DNA of 64,000 nucleotides from Tautonia plasticadhaerens (GCF_007752535.1 NZ_CP036426.1:1240001-1304000), one strand, 5' to 3'. Positions 1-9,585 are shown, numbered from the stretch's first letter. The notes: generated by a model not told the origin, from the letters alone. Numbers and translations are program-made.

Positions 1-2849
1 TCCCGGGCGGATCGCCGGAGCGCCTGGTACTCGGTCAGTCGTTCCCGGTACAGTTCGCCGAGGACCTCGGCCTCGATCGCGGACGCCTCGGCCTTCGGCC
101 GTTGCTGGGAGAGGTCGCGGACGAGAACAATCCGCTCGCGTTCGAGCTCCTCTCGCTCGGCGAGGATCTGATCCGGACTCGGCGGGGAGGCCGGGGTGGA
201 TCCCGAGCCCGGGTCGGCCCCCGACGGGGTTCCGGCCGATCGACCGGTGTCGGGGGCAACCCCGGTCACGACGCCGTTGGGAGGGGGAGCGAATCCATAG
301 GAATCGGTAGGTTCGGGGGCGGCGGCGGTCGGGGCCGGGAGCGGCCCGGGTGAGCGTTCGTAGACCTCGAGATTCATGCCCGGGATCAGCAGTTCGTCGA
401 ATCGGGAGGGGCGGCCGAACCTGGACGAGAACATCTGGAGGGTGTCCCCGTTGACCAGGTAGATTCCCTGGGCTGCGACGACCTTCCGGCGATCGGCAAG
501 GAGTTCGTCGAGGGACAGGTAATCGAAGTGGCCCGAGTTGCCGTCCCCCAGGAACATCGCGAGGGTCCGACCCCTCACGACAGAGCCGTCGGGGCCGGGG
601 GTGACGACGCTCTTGCAGAGGATCGGCACGCCGAGGGGCTCGACCTCCGAGAGTAGCCCCGGGTCCGCGAGGCTCAGTTCCAGCGTGGCGGACGCCCCTT
701 CCGGGGTGGGGATGTGGTTGGCCGAGGTCCGCCGCCAGGTCCCGAGCACAGAGGCGACGGGGTGGTCGGGGGCCGGGCTCGCAGCGGCCTCAGGCGGCGG
801 GGAGGCCGGGGTCGTATTCGCCCCCAGGTGAGGGGTTGAGGGCGTCTCGGGGTCCCGACCGGGGTCGGGGTCGTCCCCGGCCACACCCCCGTCGATGCGT
901 TCGTAGACGTAGAGCCTCGTATGATCCCGCCGCTCGAAGTCCGAGGGGCGATCGAGGCCCAGGTGCAGCATCAGGCGGTCCCCTTCGAGGCGATAGATGC
1001 CGCGTTCGATGTCGCGGAGTGCACCGTCGCCGGAGGCCAGGGCACGGATCGGCAGGGAATCCCAGTGGGCGGGCTCGAGCGACGGATCCCAGCGGGCGGG
1101 ATCGAGCGTCGGATCGACCAGGGCGATCTTCTCGATCAGCCGATCCGTGCCGTCGGCCTCGTGGAGCAGGGTGCTGACGACGACGGGGGTTCCGTCGGTG
1201 TCGACGAGCCCGGCCAGCCTAGGGTCGGCGGCGCGGATCCCGATGATCGGGTCGAACTTGGCCATATCGGGGTCGCCCTCGGCGGAGACCAGTCGCCAGC
1301 CCCCGATCAGCGGTGCGATCGAGTCCTCCGGGGGTAAGGGCGATGCGTCGATGGCGTCGAGATTGGACGCCGCCGACGGTGTGGGCGACGGCGTCTCGGG
1401 CTCCCGACCGGAGTCGGGGACGATTCCGACCACCCCGTCGTCGGGGGGTTCGTCAGGGATCCGTTCGTAGACGATCCGCATCGCGTTCCCATCCTGGTCG
1501 AATCCGGCCGGGCGGGTGCCGTCGGTGCTGGAGAGGATGGTCAGCTCGTCCTCTTCGATCCGGTAGATGGCGGGCACGGGATTCAGGCGAGCGTCCGGGG
1601 AGGAGTAGAGATAGTCCCAGGTCGACGGGTCGTCGGTCGGGTCGACGAGGGCGTTGAAGCGGTTGATGTGCATCTCGTCGAGGTCGTTCCGGCGTCGAAC
1701 GGGTTCGGCCATCTCCCGGAAATCGGTCGTGTCCGTGCAGAGGAGGAAGCCCTTCGAGTCGCCTTCGAGCAGGTCCATCACCTGGATCTTGAGTCGCGCT
1801 GGGCCGACCTCGCGTGACCCGTTCACGGCGACGAGCAGCCAGGAGCCGGCGAGCGACGAGAGGGCATCAAGATCCCTGGGCTGGGTTTGTTCTGCCCCCG
1901 GCGGAGAGGGCAAGGGTGTCTCAAGTGTGCCCCTGGGGGCGTCGGCCTCCGGAGCCTCCCGGTCACTGGCCCGGGGTTGGCCGGTGTATGCGGTGACGGC
2001 GCCGGCGAGCAGGATGATCGGCGCGAGGGCGGTCAGGGGGCCGAGGATCCAGGTCTTGAGCAGCATCAGGCTGAGTACTCCGTTGGTCAGGCCGAGGACG
2101 CCCGCCGGGACCGTCCCGGCGGCGAGGACCCCGCCGGCCGCGAAGGCGGCGGCTGATCGGGCGGTGCGGGAGACGAGGGCGGGGGGGAGGAGGGCGGCGT
2201 CGAGGGGGGAGGGGAGGAGCAGGGTCGACATGCCGGCGGGGGCCAGGCCGAGGCGGGAGAGGCGGCGGCGGAGGAGCGAGCGGGCCCGGGACTGGCGGCC
2301 CTTGACGGTGCCGAGAGGCCAGTCGAGCTGGGAGGCGGCCTCGGCGTGGGAGCGGCCTTCGAGGTCGCAGAGGAGGATGACGAGGCGGTAGTTGCGCGGG
2401 AGGCGGTCGATCGCGGCGTGGATGGCGAGGCGGTCGGGGTGGGGACGGCGGTCGGGGGCGGGGGCCGTGTCGAGGGATTCGGTGGCGAGGCGTTCGACAT
2501 GCCGGCGTCGGGAGGCGGACTTGCCGAGCCGGGTGCAGACGCGTCGGGCGGTGCGGTGCAGCCAGGGGCCGAGGTGTTCGGGGTTGCGGATCGTCGAGGC
2601 GCGTCGGGCGAGGACGAGGAAGGTGGCCTGGAAGGCGTCCTCGGCGTCGTTCGGGTCGGCGAGGAGGGATCGGCAGGTGCGGAGGACCATCGGGCCGTGC
2701 CGGGAGACGAGGGCCTCGAAGGCGAGGTCGTCCCGGGATTCGAGGAAGCGGCCGAGGAGCTGGGCCTCGGAGAGCCCGTTGACGGTGCCACGCCGGAAGA
2801 GCAGGTCGAGCTGCCGGGCGGGTCCCGAGGCGGGGGCGTCGGCGGGCAT
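1..2849 (-). CDS. ECF-type sigma factor with membrane segment and three C-terminal repeats (3' end outside window)
   Basis: The frame opens at ATG 2849 and stays open to the window edge (about 949 codons), so the C-terminus is missing. Residues about 45-110 match sigma-70 region 2 (FEALVSRHGPMVLRTC, then DAEDAFQATFLVLAR). Residues about 138-200 match region 4 (LPRNYRLVILLCDLEG, TVKGRQSRARS). A hydrophobic stretch at about 263-287 (LGPLTALAPIILLAGAVTAY) is a probable membrane span. Three related domains follow, with key Trp at 337, 518 and 705 (LAGSW, IGGWRLVSAEGD, VLGTWRRTSA), each ending in a YER(I/S) motif and joined by Pro/Thr-rich linkers. They resemble the planctomycete TIGR03067 domain. 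The last visible part is charged and probably coiled-coil (EREELERERIVLVRDL). I infer a membrane-tethered sigma factor whose outer domains could sense a signal. Confidence 0.85.
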   Translation of the reverse strand, partial: MPADAPASGPARQLDLLFRRGTVNGLSEAQLLGRFLESRDDLAFEALVSRHGPMVLRTCRSLLADPNDAEDAFQATFLVLARRASTIRNPEHLGPWLHRTARRVCTRLGKSASRRRHVERLATESLDTAPAPDRRPHPDRLAIHAAIDRLPRNYRLVILLCDLEGRSHAEAASQLDWPLGTVKGRQSRARSLLRRRLSRLGLAPAGMSTLLLPSPLDAALLPPALVSRTARSAAAFAAGGVLAAGTVPAGVLGLTNGVLSLMLLKTWILGPLTALAPIILLAGAVTAYTGQPRASDREAPEADAPRGTLETPLPSPPGAEQTQPRDLDALSSLAGSWLLVAVNGSREVGPARLKIQVMDLLEGDSKGFLLCTDTTDFREMAEPVRRRNDLDEMHINRFNALVDPTDDPSTWDYLYSSPDARLNPVPAIYRIEEDELTILSSTDGTRPAGFDQDGNAMRIVYERIPDEPPDDGVVGIVPDSGREPETPSPTPSAASNLDAIDASPLPPEDSIAPLIGGWRLVSAEGDPDMAKFDPIIGIRAADPRLAGLVDTDGTPVVVSTLLHEADGTDRLIEKIALVDPTLDPARWDPSLEPAHWDSLPIRALASGDGALRDIERGIYRLEGDRLMLHLGLDRPSDFERRDHTRLYVYERIDGGVAGDDPDPGRDPETPSTPHLGANTTPASPPPEAAASPAPDHPVASVLGTWRRTSANHIPTPEGASATLELSLADPGLLSEVEPLGVPILCKSVVTPGPDGSVVRGRTLAMFLGDGNSGHFDYLSLDELLADRRKVVAAQGIYLVNGDTLQMFSSRFGRPSRFDELLIPGMNLEVYERSPGPLPAPTAAAPEPTDSYGFAPPPNGVVTGVAPDTGRSAGTPSGADPGSGSTPASPPSPDQILAEREELERERIVLVRDLSQQRPKAEASAIEAEVLGELYRERLTEYQALRRSAR

Positions 2850-2887
2850 GGGGGCGATCCTCCGGCGTGGGGATGGCGTCGGGCGTC

Positions 2888-2938
2888 GGTCAGTCAGTCG
2901 GTCGGTCGGTTGTTCGGTCGGTCCATCCATCCGTCCGG
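2888..2938. repeat. Degenerate tetranucleotide repeat upstream of the sigma gene
   Basis: GGTC/AGTC units are repeated about nine times with one interruption, followed by CATC/CGTC units. The tract lies 39-89 bp upstream of the sigma-factor start codon, inside the likely promoter or leader region. Such tracts can change length by slipped-strand mispairing; whether this one does is unknown. Confidence 0.6.
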
Positions 2939-3105
2939 AGGAGAGAGCCGGGGAGGACGCCGATCGGTTACGCCATTCTGGGGGGGAGGCGGAGGGCCTG
3001 GCGAGGGTCGGATTGCCGGGGGGGACGGCGCGGGGTATCGTGAGGCGCCCGATCCGGGCGAGATCGGGCGCGGTCCCGACGGATCGGAAGGGAGCGAGGC
3101 GCCCC

Positions 3106-4071
3106 ATGCGACTCTGCCGATTTTCGCTCGACGACGACGTGCCACTGACCGGCTTCTACCGGGACGATCGCGTGGTGCCGATCGACCAGGCGATCGAGGC
3201 CTTCACCGAGGCGATGCAGCTGGAGCTGCTGATCCTCGACACCGACGACCCGCTCGGCCTGCTGCCGCCGAACGGGGCGTCGCACCACGCCGCCTGGGAG
3301 CTGGCCCGCTGGGTGGACGGGCTGGGGGGCGAGGCGCTGGACGAGCTGGCCATCCCGGTCGAGGACGTGCTGCTGCTGCCGCCGATCGAGCGGCCGGGCA
3401 AGATCCTGATGCTCGCGCGGAACTACCCCGAGCACAGCGTCGAGGTGGGGGACATCGCGGCCGAACGCGCCGAGACGTTCCCGTACGTCTTCATGAAGCC
3501 GATCACCACCATGGTCGGCGCCCGGGACGAGGTGGTCATCCCCGGGATCTCCCCCGACGGGATCGACTGGGAGGTGGAGCTGGGGGTGGTGATCGGCGCG
3601 GCCTGCAAGGGCGTTTCGGAGGAGGACGCCCTGAAGTACGTGGCCGGCTACACGGTCATCAACGACGTGAGCGACCGGGGCTTCCGGCCCAACCCCTCCC
3701 GCAAGAAGCGGGAGCGGGACGCCTTCTTCGACTGGCTGCACGGCAAGTGGCACGACACCTTCTGCCCGATCGGCCCCTGCATCCGGTCGAGCGACTCGCT
3801 GCCGAACCCGCAGGCCCTGCGATTACGGCTGTCGGTCGACGACGAGCCGATGCAGGACGGGAGCACGTCGCAGATGATCTTCCCCGTGGCGGCGATCGTC
3901 AGCTTCGTCAGCTCGATCGTCACCCTGGAGCCGGGGGACGTCATCGGCACCGGCACCCCCGGCGGCACCGGCAAGGGCCGGGGCCGGTTCCTGAAGCCGG
4001 GCGAGGTGATGACGGCGGAGATCGACGGGATCGGCCGGCTGGTCAACCCGGTGGTGGCGGAGCAGGAGTGA
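3106..4071 (+). CDS. Fumarylacetoacetate hydrolase (FAH) family protein
   Basis: The product is 321 aa. The start at 3106 was chosen because a purine-rich RBS (GGAAGGGAGCGAGG) precedes it and the FAH fold begins soon after; the frame is open further upstream but resembles nothing there. The N-terminal about 95 residues are an FAH-associated domain. The catalytic domain shows ARNYPEH, FMKPITTMVG, the acidic metal ligands of DWEVELGVVIG, the VAGYTVINDVSDR loop and the C-terminal GDVIGTGTPGGTG motif. Family members cleave or hydrate 2-keto acids with Mg2+ or Mn2+ (fumarylpyruvate hydrolases, 2-oxo-hept-3-ene-dioate hydratases). The exact substrate cannot be told. The gene stands alone, divergent from the sigma gene. 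Confidence 0.9.
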   Translation: MRLCRFSLDDDVPLTGFYRDDRVVPIDQAIEAFTEAMQLELLILDTDDPLGLLPPNGASHHAAWELARWVDGLGGEALDELAIPVEDVLLLPPIERPGKILMLARNYPEHSVEVGDIAAERAETFPYVFMKPITTMVGARDEVVIPGISPDGIDWEVELGVVIGAACKGVSEEDALKYVAGYTVINDVSDRGFRPNPSRKKRERDAFFDWLHGKWHDTFCPIGPCIRSSDSLPNPQALRLRLSVDDEPMQDGSTSQMIFPVAAIVSFVSSIVTLEPGDVIGTGTPGGTGKGRGRFLKPGEVMTAEIDGIGRLVNPVVAEQE

Positions 4072-4104
4072 GCCGATCCGCCGGGCGGGCCAGGCTGGGC
4101 AGGC

Positions 4105-4142
4105 TATGATTCGGGGGGTAGAGTCCCGTCGAATGAGGAGGT
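4105..4142 (+). promoter_or_regulatory. Possible -10 box and strong RBS for the Uma2 gene
   Basis: TATGAT at 4105-4110 is a good -10 hexamer, but no convincing -35 is present. GAGGAGGT at 4135-4142 is a near-perfect Shine-Dalgarno sequence six bases before the ATG at 4149, unusually strong for this window. Confidence 0.45.
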
Positions 4143-4148
4143 AATCCG

Positions 4149-4733
4149 ATGGCCATCGCTCCCTCCGTCTCGAATGAACCCGACGCGGAAGAACTCCTTC
4201 GCTCCGTCGAAGAAGGTCGCTTCGAACTGGTCGACGGCGAGTTGAAGGAGAAGACCCCGATGGGGGCGGAAGCGAACCTGCTGGCGCTCGACCTGCTCTT
4301 CCGCCTGACCGATCATGCCCGTCGTGATCGTCTCGGCCTGGTCCTCGGGATCGAGACGGGCTTCCAGATCTTCCCGCACGAGCCGAGGCGTGTCCGGTAC
4401 CCCGATGGGGCCTTCGTCCGGGCGGAGAAGCTGGCCGGTCAGAGACCGCCCAGGGGCCTCGTAAAGGTCGCCCCCGAGCTGGTCATCGAGGTGGTGTCGC
4501 CGAACGACCTGGCCGAGGAGGTCAACGCCAGGCTCTCGGACTACCTGCGGGCGGGCGTGCCGCTGCTCTGGCTCCTCTACCCGCTCACCCGACAGGCGCA
4601 GGTCTTCCGGGCGGATGGGACGGCCAACTGGATTGGGCCGGACGGAGTCCTCGACGGTGAGGATGTCCTGCCGGGCTTCTCCTGTTCGCTCCGCGAGCTG
4701 TTCTCGGTCATCGACCCCGAGCCGACCGCCTGA
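4149..4733 (+). CDS. Uma2-family (DUF820) restriction-endonuclease-fold protein
   Basis: The product is 194 aa, a normal Uma2 length. The PD-(D/E)XK core is visible: FELVDGELKEKTPMG near the N-terminus, RYPDGAFV carrying the first acidic residue, and PELVIEVVSPND with the E-x-V element, followed by the helix that ends in YLRAGVPLLWLLYP. These proteins are greatly expanded in cyanobacteria and planctomycetes; they have a nuclease-like fold, but few have a proven function. It is preceded by a very strong RBS and transcribed alone between two unrelated genes. Confidence 0.88.
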   Translation: MAIAPSVSNEPDAEELLRSVEEGRFELVDGELKEKTPMGAEANLLALDLLFRLTDHARRDRLGLVLGIETGFQIFPHEPRRVRYPDGAFVRAEKLAGQRPPRGLVKVAPELVIEVVSPNDLAEEVNARLSDYLRAGVPLLWLLYPLTRQAQVFRADGTANWIGPDGVLDGEDVLPGFSCSLRELFSVIDPEPTA

Positions 4734-4743
4734 CGACCCCGCT

Positions 4744-5628
4744 TCAGCTCCCCGCCGGATCGTAGAGCAGGGGGAAGAACGGCCCGTCCATCGGCCGGCC
4801 CTTGGGGATGGGGGGGACGCCCTCGAGGAGGGTGGCGTCGGAGTCGGAGCGGACGCCGTCTCGGAAGGCGTTGATGACGGTGGCGCGCCGGGGGCGGTCG
4901 GTCCGGTTGGCGAACGAGCCGTGGACCATCAAGGGGTGGTGGAAGGTGGCCTCCCCGGCCTTCAGCTCGACGGCGACGGGTTCCTGGAACATGGCCCACT
5001 GCTCGTCGTCGAGCGCCTCCCGGATCCCGTCCATGTCGCCGGCAAGCTCGGTGATCGGGAGCAGGGGCCAGCGGTGGCTGCCGGGGACGTAGTGGACGCA
5101 GCCGTTGTCGATCGTGCTGTCGTCCAGGCCGATCCAGCAGGTCAGGTGTGCCATGGGGACGGTGCGGGTCCAGTAGGAGTAGTCCTGGTGCCAGGCCACC
5201 ACGCCGCCGTGCTTCGCGGGCTTGCAGAAGAGCTGGTCGTGCCAGAACCGGACGGCACCGCCGAGCAGCTGCGAGGCGGGGACGGCGAAGGCCGGGTTCC
5301 AGAGGATGTCGTGGAAGCCGGGCTTGATCCGCCAGGCCCCCAGGGCGTGGAAGAGGACCCGGTCGGGGTCGGCCGACTCGTTGGAGTGGTATTCGTACCA
5401 GAGTTCCCGGCCGGGGTGGTCGGGGTCGAACCACTCGGCCAGCTCGGCGCGGAGGGCCTCGACCTGGTCATCGTCGAGGATCCGGACGCCGGGGAGGTAG
5501 CCGTTCTCCTCGAAGAACCGGACCTGGTCGTCGGAGAGGCGGAAGCGGTCGGGGTCCTCGGCCAGGTTCCTCGAGAACAGCGAACCGACGGGCCGGGAGG
5601 CCCGGGAGAGGTCGGTGACGGTGGCCAT
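4744..5628 (-). CDS. Phytanoyl-CoA dioxygenase (PhyH) family protein
   Basis: The product is 294 aa from the ATG at 5628 (MATVTDLSR); an in-frame GTG/ATG extension to 5706 is Arg/Pro-rich and unlikely to be translated. The Fe(II)/2-oxoglutarate facial triad is visible: HxD in AWHQDYSYW and the distal His in HHPLMVHGS, with the 2OG-binding Arg in the following NRTDRPRRA. The early [12 protein letters not shown] is typical of PhyH. Such enzymes hydroxylate small molecules or lipids; the substrate is not predictable. The gene converges on the Uma2 gene with 10 bp between stops. Confidence 0.88.
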   Translation of the reverse strand: MATVTDLSRASRPVGSLFSRNLAEDPDRFRLSDDQVRFFEENGYLPGVRILDDDQVEALRAELAEWFDPDHPGRELWYEYHSNESADPDRVLFHALGAWRIKPGFHDILWNPAFAVPASQLLGGAVRFWHDQLFCKPAKHGGVVAWHQDYSYWTRTVPMAHLTCWIGLDDSTIDNGCVHYVPGSHRWPLLPITELAGDMDGIREALDDEQWAMFQEPVAVELKAGEATFHHPLMVHGSFANRTDRPRRATVINAFRDGVRSDSDATLLEGVPPIPKGRPMDGPFFPLLYDPAGS

Positions 5629-5839
5629 GGTCGGGCTCGGCGTTCGCGTTCGGGTTCGTTCCGGGTCGATCCCGCCATTGGAGCACGGCCGAGCGGGGCC
5701 GTTCAAGGGGGGGGCGGGGCGGTGGAGGTCGGTTGCATCGCCCGGCGGCCCGGGCCAGAATCAGCCCCGGGGCGCCGCCGGCGAGACCCTCGCGTCGAGG
5801 GGCGTCGCGGTCTCGACGCCCGGATCGGATGGGGCTGCG

Positions 5840-7297
5840 ATGAACCTGCTGGGAATCCTGATCGGCTCGATCGCCGCGACGGCCCCCCAGGCCGACGGGC
5901 CCGCCCCGGGGAGGCCCCGGCTGGTCGTGCTGACGGACATCGGCGGCGACCCGGACGACATGCAGTCGATGCGTCGGCTGATGCTCTATGCCAACGAGTT
6001 CGAGGTCGTCGGGCTGGTCGCCTCGGCGAGCGGGACCCCCGGGGAGGTGGGCCGGGCGGTCACCCGGCCGGACCTGATCCGCGAGATCATCGACGATTAC
6101 GAGCAGGTCGTGGCCAACCTCCGGCTCCATGCCGACGGCTACCCCGACCCCGACGCCCTCCGCGCCGTCGTCCGCGGCGGGGATCCGGAGCGGGGCGTGT
6201 CGAACGTCGGCGAGGGGCGGTCGACCGGGGGCTCCGAGCTGATCGCCGGGGCCGTCGAGGCCTCGGGGCGTCCGCTGCACGTCGCCATCTGGGGAGGGGC
6301 GCACGACCTGGCCCAGGCGCTGCATGACCTCCGGTCCCGCCACCCCGCCGATCGGCTGGAGGAGTTGCTCGGCCGAGTGCGCGTCTATGCGATTGCCGAC
6401 CAGGACAAGTGGGATTCCCGGGTGCAGGGGACCGGCGAGTGGATCCGGGAGAACTTCCCCGGGCTCCGGTACGTCGAGAGCGGCCCGCCCGGGTCGGACC
6501 GCTTCTCGGCCGCCTTCCGGGGCATGTACCAGAACGACTCGAAGGGCCGGGACGGGCCGACCCTGCCGCTGGTGACCGACGAGGTGGCGAGGCTCGGCCA
6601 GGCCGACTGGGTCGGGCGGAACGTCCGGGACGGTCACGGGCCGATCGGGGCGGACTACCCGATCGTCGGCCAGAATCCGGGCACCGAGCGGAACACCCGG
6701 GGGCTGAAGGAGGGGGACACGCCCTCCTGGTTCTTCGTGCTCTCCAACGGCCTGGGAGACCCTGCCGAGCCGACCTTCGGCGGCTGGGGGGGCCGGTTCC
6801 GGCACGACGAGGGGGGCCACTTCGTCGACGCCGAGGACGAGCACCCGAACGGCGAGGGCGACGCCGGGCTCCGGCGGAAGTGGACCGTCGCCCGGTGGCG
6901 ACGGGCCTATCAGCACGACTTCGCCGCGAGGCTGGACTGGTGCGTCTCGACCCGCGACCGGGCCAATCACGCCCCGGTCGCGGCGGTCGACGGCGAGGAC
7001 GGGCGAGGGTTCGTGGTCCGGGAGGCGTCCCCCGGTTCGACGGTCAGCCTCGACGCGAGCGGCTCGACCGACCCGGACGGGGACCCGATCACCTACCGAT
7101 GGTGGATCTACCGGGAGCCGTCGGATCCGGATTCGGAGGCGATGATCTCGGGGGAGGACGGGCCGAGGGCCCTCGTCTCGATCCCGGAGGGGGCGACCGG
7201 GGGGACGGTCCACGTGATCCTGGAGGTCGAGGACGGCGGCGAGCCGAGCCTGGTCGGCTACCGCCGCGTGCTCGTCCGCGTCGGGCCGGGCCGCTGA
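5840..7297 (+). CDS. DUF1593 / Sde182-type nucleoside-hydrolase-like secreted protein
   Basis: The product is 485 aa from the ATG at 5840; longer in-frame starts exist but the short hydrophobic N-terminus (MNLLGILIGSIAATA) suits an export signal. The DUF1593 domain is clear: VLTDIGGDPDDMQSM resembles the Asp-rich metal site of nucleoside hydrolases, followed by WGGAHDLAQAL and YAIADQDKW. About 90 C-terminal residues (VSLDASGSTDPDGDPITYRWW) form a PKD/Ig-like beta-sandwich matching the Sde0182 C-terminal domain. Homologues have been linked to polysaccharide binding; I infer a periplasmic or surface role in glycan use. A 22-bp gap leads to the next gene on the same strand. Confidence 0.85.
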   Translation: MNLLGILIGSIAATAPQADGPAPGRPRLVVLTDIGGDPDDMQSMRRLMLYANEFEVVGLVASASGTPGEVGRAVTRPDLIREIIDDYEQVVANLRLHADGYPDPDALRAVVRGGDPERGVSNVGEGRSTGGSELIAGAVEASGRPLHVAIWGGAHDLAQALHDLRSRHPADRLEELLGRVRVYAIADQDKWDSRVQGTGEWIRENFPGLRYVESGPPGSDRFSAAFRGMYQNDSKGRDGPTLPLVTDEVARLGQADWVGRNVRDGHGPIGADYPIVGQNPGTERNTRGLKEGDTPSWFFVLSNGLGDPAEPTFGGWGGRFRHDEGGHFVDAEDEHPNGEGDAGLRRKWTVARWRRAYQHDFAARLDWCVSTRDRANHAPVAAVDGEDGRGFVVREASPGSTVSLDASGSTDPDGDPITYRWWIYREPSDPDSEAMISGEDGPRALVSIPEGATGGTVHVILEVEDGGEPSLVGYRRVLVRVGPGR

Positions 7298-7319
7298 CCA
7301 TCAAGGGACCCGAGAAGGG

Positions 7320-8129
7320 ATGGCCGATCGACTCATGAACGAGTACGCAGCACCCCTCGATCAGCTCCTCCGCCTGGGCGAGGTCGACTTCGGCGCCCCC
7401 TGGCGGGACTACCGCTCGCTCGGGGTCGGCCCCGAGCACCTGCCGGACCTGATCCGGATGGCGACCGACGCCGAGCTCGTCGCGATGGCCGACGAGGAGG
7501 ACGCCGACGAGGCGACGGCCTGGGCCCCGGAGCACGCCCTGCGGGCGATCGGCCAGCTCGGGGCCGTCGAGGCGACCGGGCCGGTGCTCGACGGCCTGGA
7601 CCGGCTCAGGGACATCCACGACGCCTGGGTCGAGGACCTCGGGGACGTCCTGGCCGCGCTCGGGCCGGGCGTCCTGCCCGTCTGCGAGGCCTACCTGAAG
7701 GACGACTCCCGGGAGGAGATGTGCCGCTACGTCGTCGCCGAGGCGTTCCGGAAGATCGCCGGCGCGCACCCGGGGGAGCGGGGCCGATGCATCGAGATCC
7801 TGAGCGGCCAGCTCGACCGGCACGACCCCTCGGTCCGGACGCTCAACGGGTTCCTCGTCGGCACCCTGCTCGACCTGGAAGCCGTCGAGGCCGCGCCCTC
7901 GATCGAGGCGGCGTTCGCCGCGAACTGCGTCGACGAGACGATCGCCGGCGACTGGCCGAACGTCCGCTACGACCTGGGCCTGGGGCCGATCCCCGAGCCC
8001 CGGAGGGTCGTCGAGCGTCGGATCGCCGAGCGGGAACACGGGCATCTGCCCGGTCACGGCCGACCCGACCTGAGGAATCTCAAGAAGCGGCAGAAGCAGG
8101 CCCGCAAGTCCCAGCGGAAGCGGAAGTGA
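7320..8129 (+). CDS. HEAT-repeat-like hypothetical protein with basic tail
   Basis: The product is 269 aa. The middle holds helical pairs that look like HEAT/PBS-lyase repeats (PEHALRAIGQLGAVEATGPV, then IHDAWVEDLGDVLAALGPG, and later repeats). The last 20 residues are strongly basic (RNLKKRQKQARKSQRKRK) and could bind nucleic acid or be disordered. It follows the DUF1593 gene by 22 bp and is probably co-transcribed. No catalytic motif was recognised. I can support only an alpha-solenoid scaffold. Confidence 0.7.
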   Translation: MADRLMNEYAAPLDQLLRLGEVDFGAPWRDYRSLGVGPEHLPDLIRMATDAELVAMADEEDADEATAWAPEHALRAIGQLGAVEATGPVLDGLDRLRDIHDAWVEDLGDVLAALGPGVLPVCEAYLKDDSREEMCRYVVAEAFRKIAGAHPGERGRCIEILSGQLDRHDPSVRTLNGFLVGTLLDLEAVEAAPSIEAAFAANCVDETIAGDWPNVRYDLGLGPIPEPRRVVERRIAEREHGHLPGHGRPDLRNLKKRQKQARKSQRKRK

Positions 8130-8195
8130 TGCCGAGGAGGGGCGGACGGACCCCGTCCCTCGCCGATCGAGTTCCCCGAGCCGGCCGAGCTGTCC

Positions 8196-9509
8196 ATGCC
8201 TCCGATCACCTCCCCGAGAGTGGCCCTCCTGCTCGACGCCTCGCTGGGCGTCCCGCCCGGGGAGGTCGCCGGCCGGGTCGTCGAGGACGGACTACCCGGA
8301 GACCGGCCGCCGAACATCGGCTGAATCTGGGCCGACAACCTGGCCTACCGGGATCTCGGCTGCTTCGGCAGCCCCTCGAACCGGACCCCGGCGATCGACG
8401 GCCTGGCGAGGGACGGGGTCCGGCTGACGCAGTACTGCGTGGCCCACGTGGACTGCTCGCCGTCGAGGGCCGGGCTCCTGACCGGGAGGCAGCCGTGGCG
8501 GAGCGGCATCGTCGACGTGCTCCGGTCGGACTCGCCGATCGGCCTCCCGGGAGAGGAGATCACGATGGCCGAGGCGCTCCGGGGCCTCGGCTACGCGACC
8601 ATGGCCATCGGCAAGTGGCACCTGGGCGACCGGCCCGAGTCCCTGCCGACGAACCACGGCTTCGACGGCAACCTCGGCCTGCCCTACTCGATGGACATGG
8701 CGCCGACGATCCTGATCCGGGACGAGGAGATCGTCGAGGAACTGCCCGGTGATGCGGTGGCCGACCTCACCGGTCGCTACACCGACGAGGCGACCCGGTT
8801 CCTGGAGGAGGACCGCGAGGGCCCGTTCTTCCTCTACCTCTCCCACACCCTGCCGCATCCTCCCCTGAACATCCCCGGCCGGTTCCGGGGGGACGGGAGG
8901 CCGGCCTACAACGACGCGATCGAGTACCTCGACGCCGAGAACGGGAGGCTGCTGGGGGCGATCGACCGCCTCGGCCTGGCCGACTCCACGCTGATCGTCT
9001 TCACCTCCGACAACGGCCCGATGGCCGCCGAGGGGGACGCCGGGCCCCTCCGGGGCCGCATCCGGGACTCGTACGAGGGGGGCCTCCGCGTCCCGTTCGT
9101 GGCGAGGTTCCCCGGCCGGATCCCTCCCGGCCGGGTGGTGGACGAGCCGGTCGTCGCCTTCGACCTGTTCCCGACGCTCGTCACCCTGGCCGGCGGGACC
9201 CCGCCCGACGACCGTGAGCTGGACGGGCAGGACGTCTGGTCGCTGCTCGACGGATCGGGGACGGTGGATCGGACGAGCCCGTTCGTCTGGGCCTACGACG
9301 ACGAGGTGACGGCCGTCCGGTCGGGCCGCTGGAAGCTGCTCCTGGGCAATCAGGACGTCCGGTTCCCCTCGGCGATGCGGTTCGACGTCGAGGCCGACCC
9401 GGGAGAGGCGAACGACCTGGCGGCGGATCACCCGGACGTCGTCGCCGGGCTCCGGGGGTTCGCCGAGGAGTACGAGCGGCAACTGCCGGTCGTCTGGACC
9501 CTGCGCTAA
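8196..9509 (+). pseudogene. Sulfatase (FGly-dependent) with an in-frame TGA near the N-terminus
   Basis: The frame 8196-9509 reads as one sulfatase except for TGA at 8322-8324 (codon 43). The stop replaces a hydrophobic residue of the first beta strand: RPPNIG-stop-IWADNLAYRDLG aligns with the usual PNIVLIWADDLGYGDLG. The formylglycine motif CSPSRAGLLTGR, AIGKWHLG and TSDNGP are intact, and the rest is uninterrupted. The second metal-binding Asp of ADD is Asn here. An internal ATG at 8439 would produce a protein lacking the first metal ligands. It is most simply a recent pseudogene; a sequencing error, or a TGA that is read through, cannot be excluded. The 42 residues before the stop do not resemble a normal signal peptide. 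Confidence 0.8.
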
Positions 9510-9585
9510 AACGCCCGGGATCCGGCCAAGGCGGGCGGGGGAGTGCGGAAGGAGTGATCCGGGGGCCGGCCAGCCGGGGACCGGC

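Noticed and set aside
5468-7213. Long minus-strand ORF of 581 codons opposite the DUF1593 gene
   Set aside because: It is the antisense shadow of the plus-strand gene, with composition of Pro/Arg/Asp/Val repeats and no domain.
8322-8324. Selenocysteine at the sulfatase TGA
   Set aside because: The position is a hydrophobic core strand, not a catalytic Cys, and no SECIS-like hairpin was evident after the TGA.
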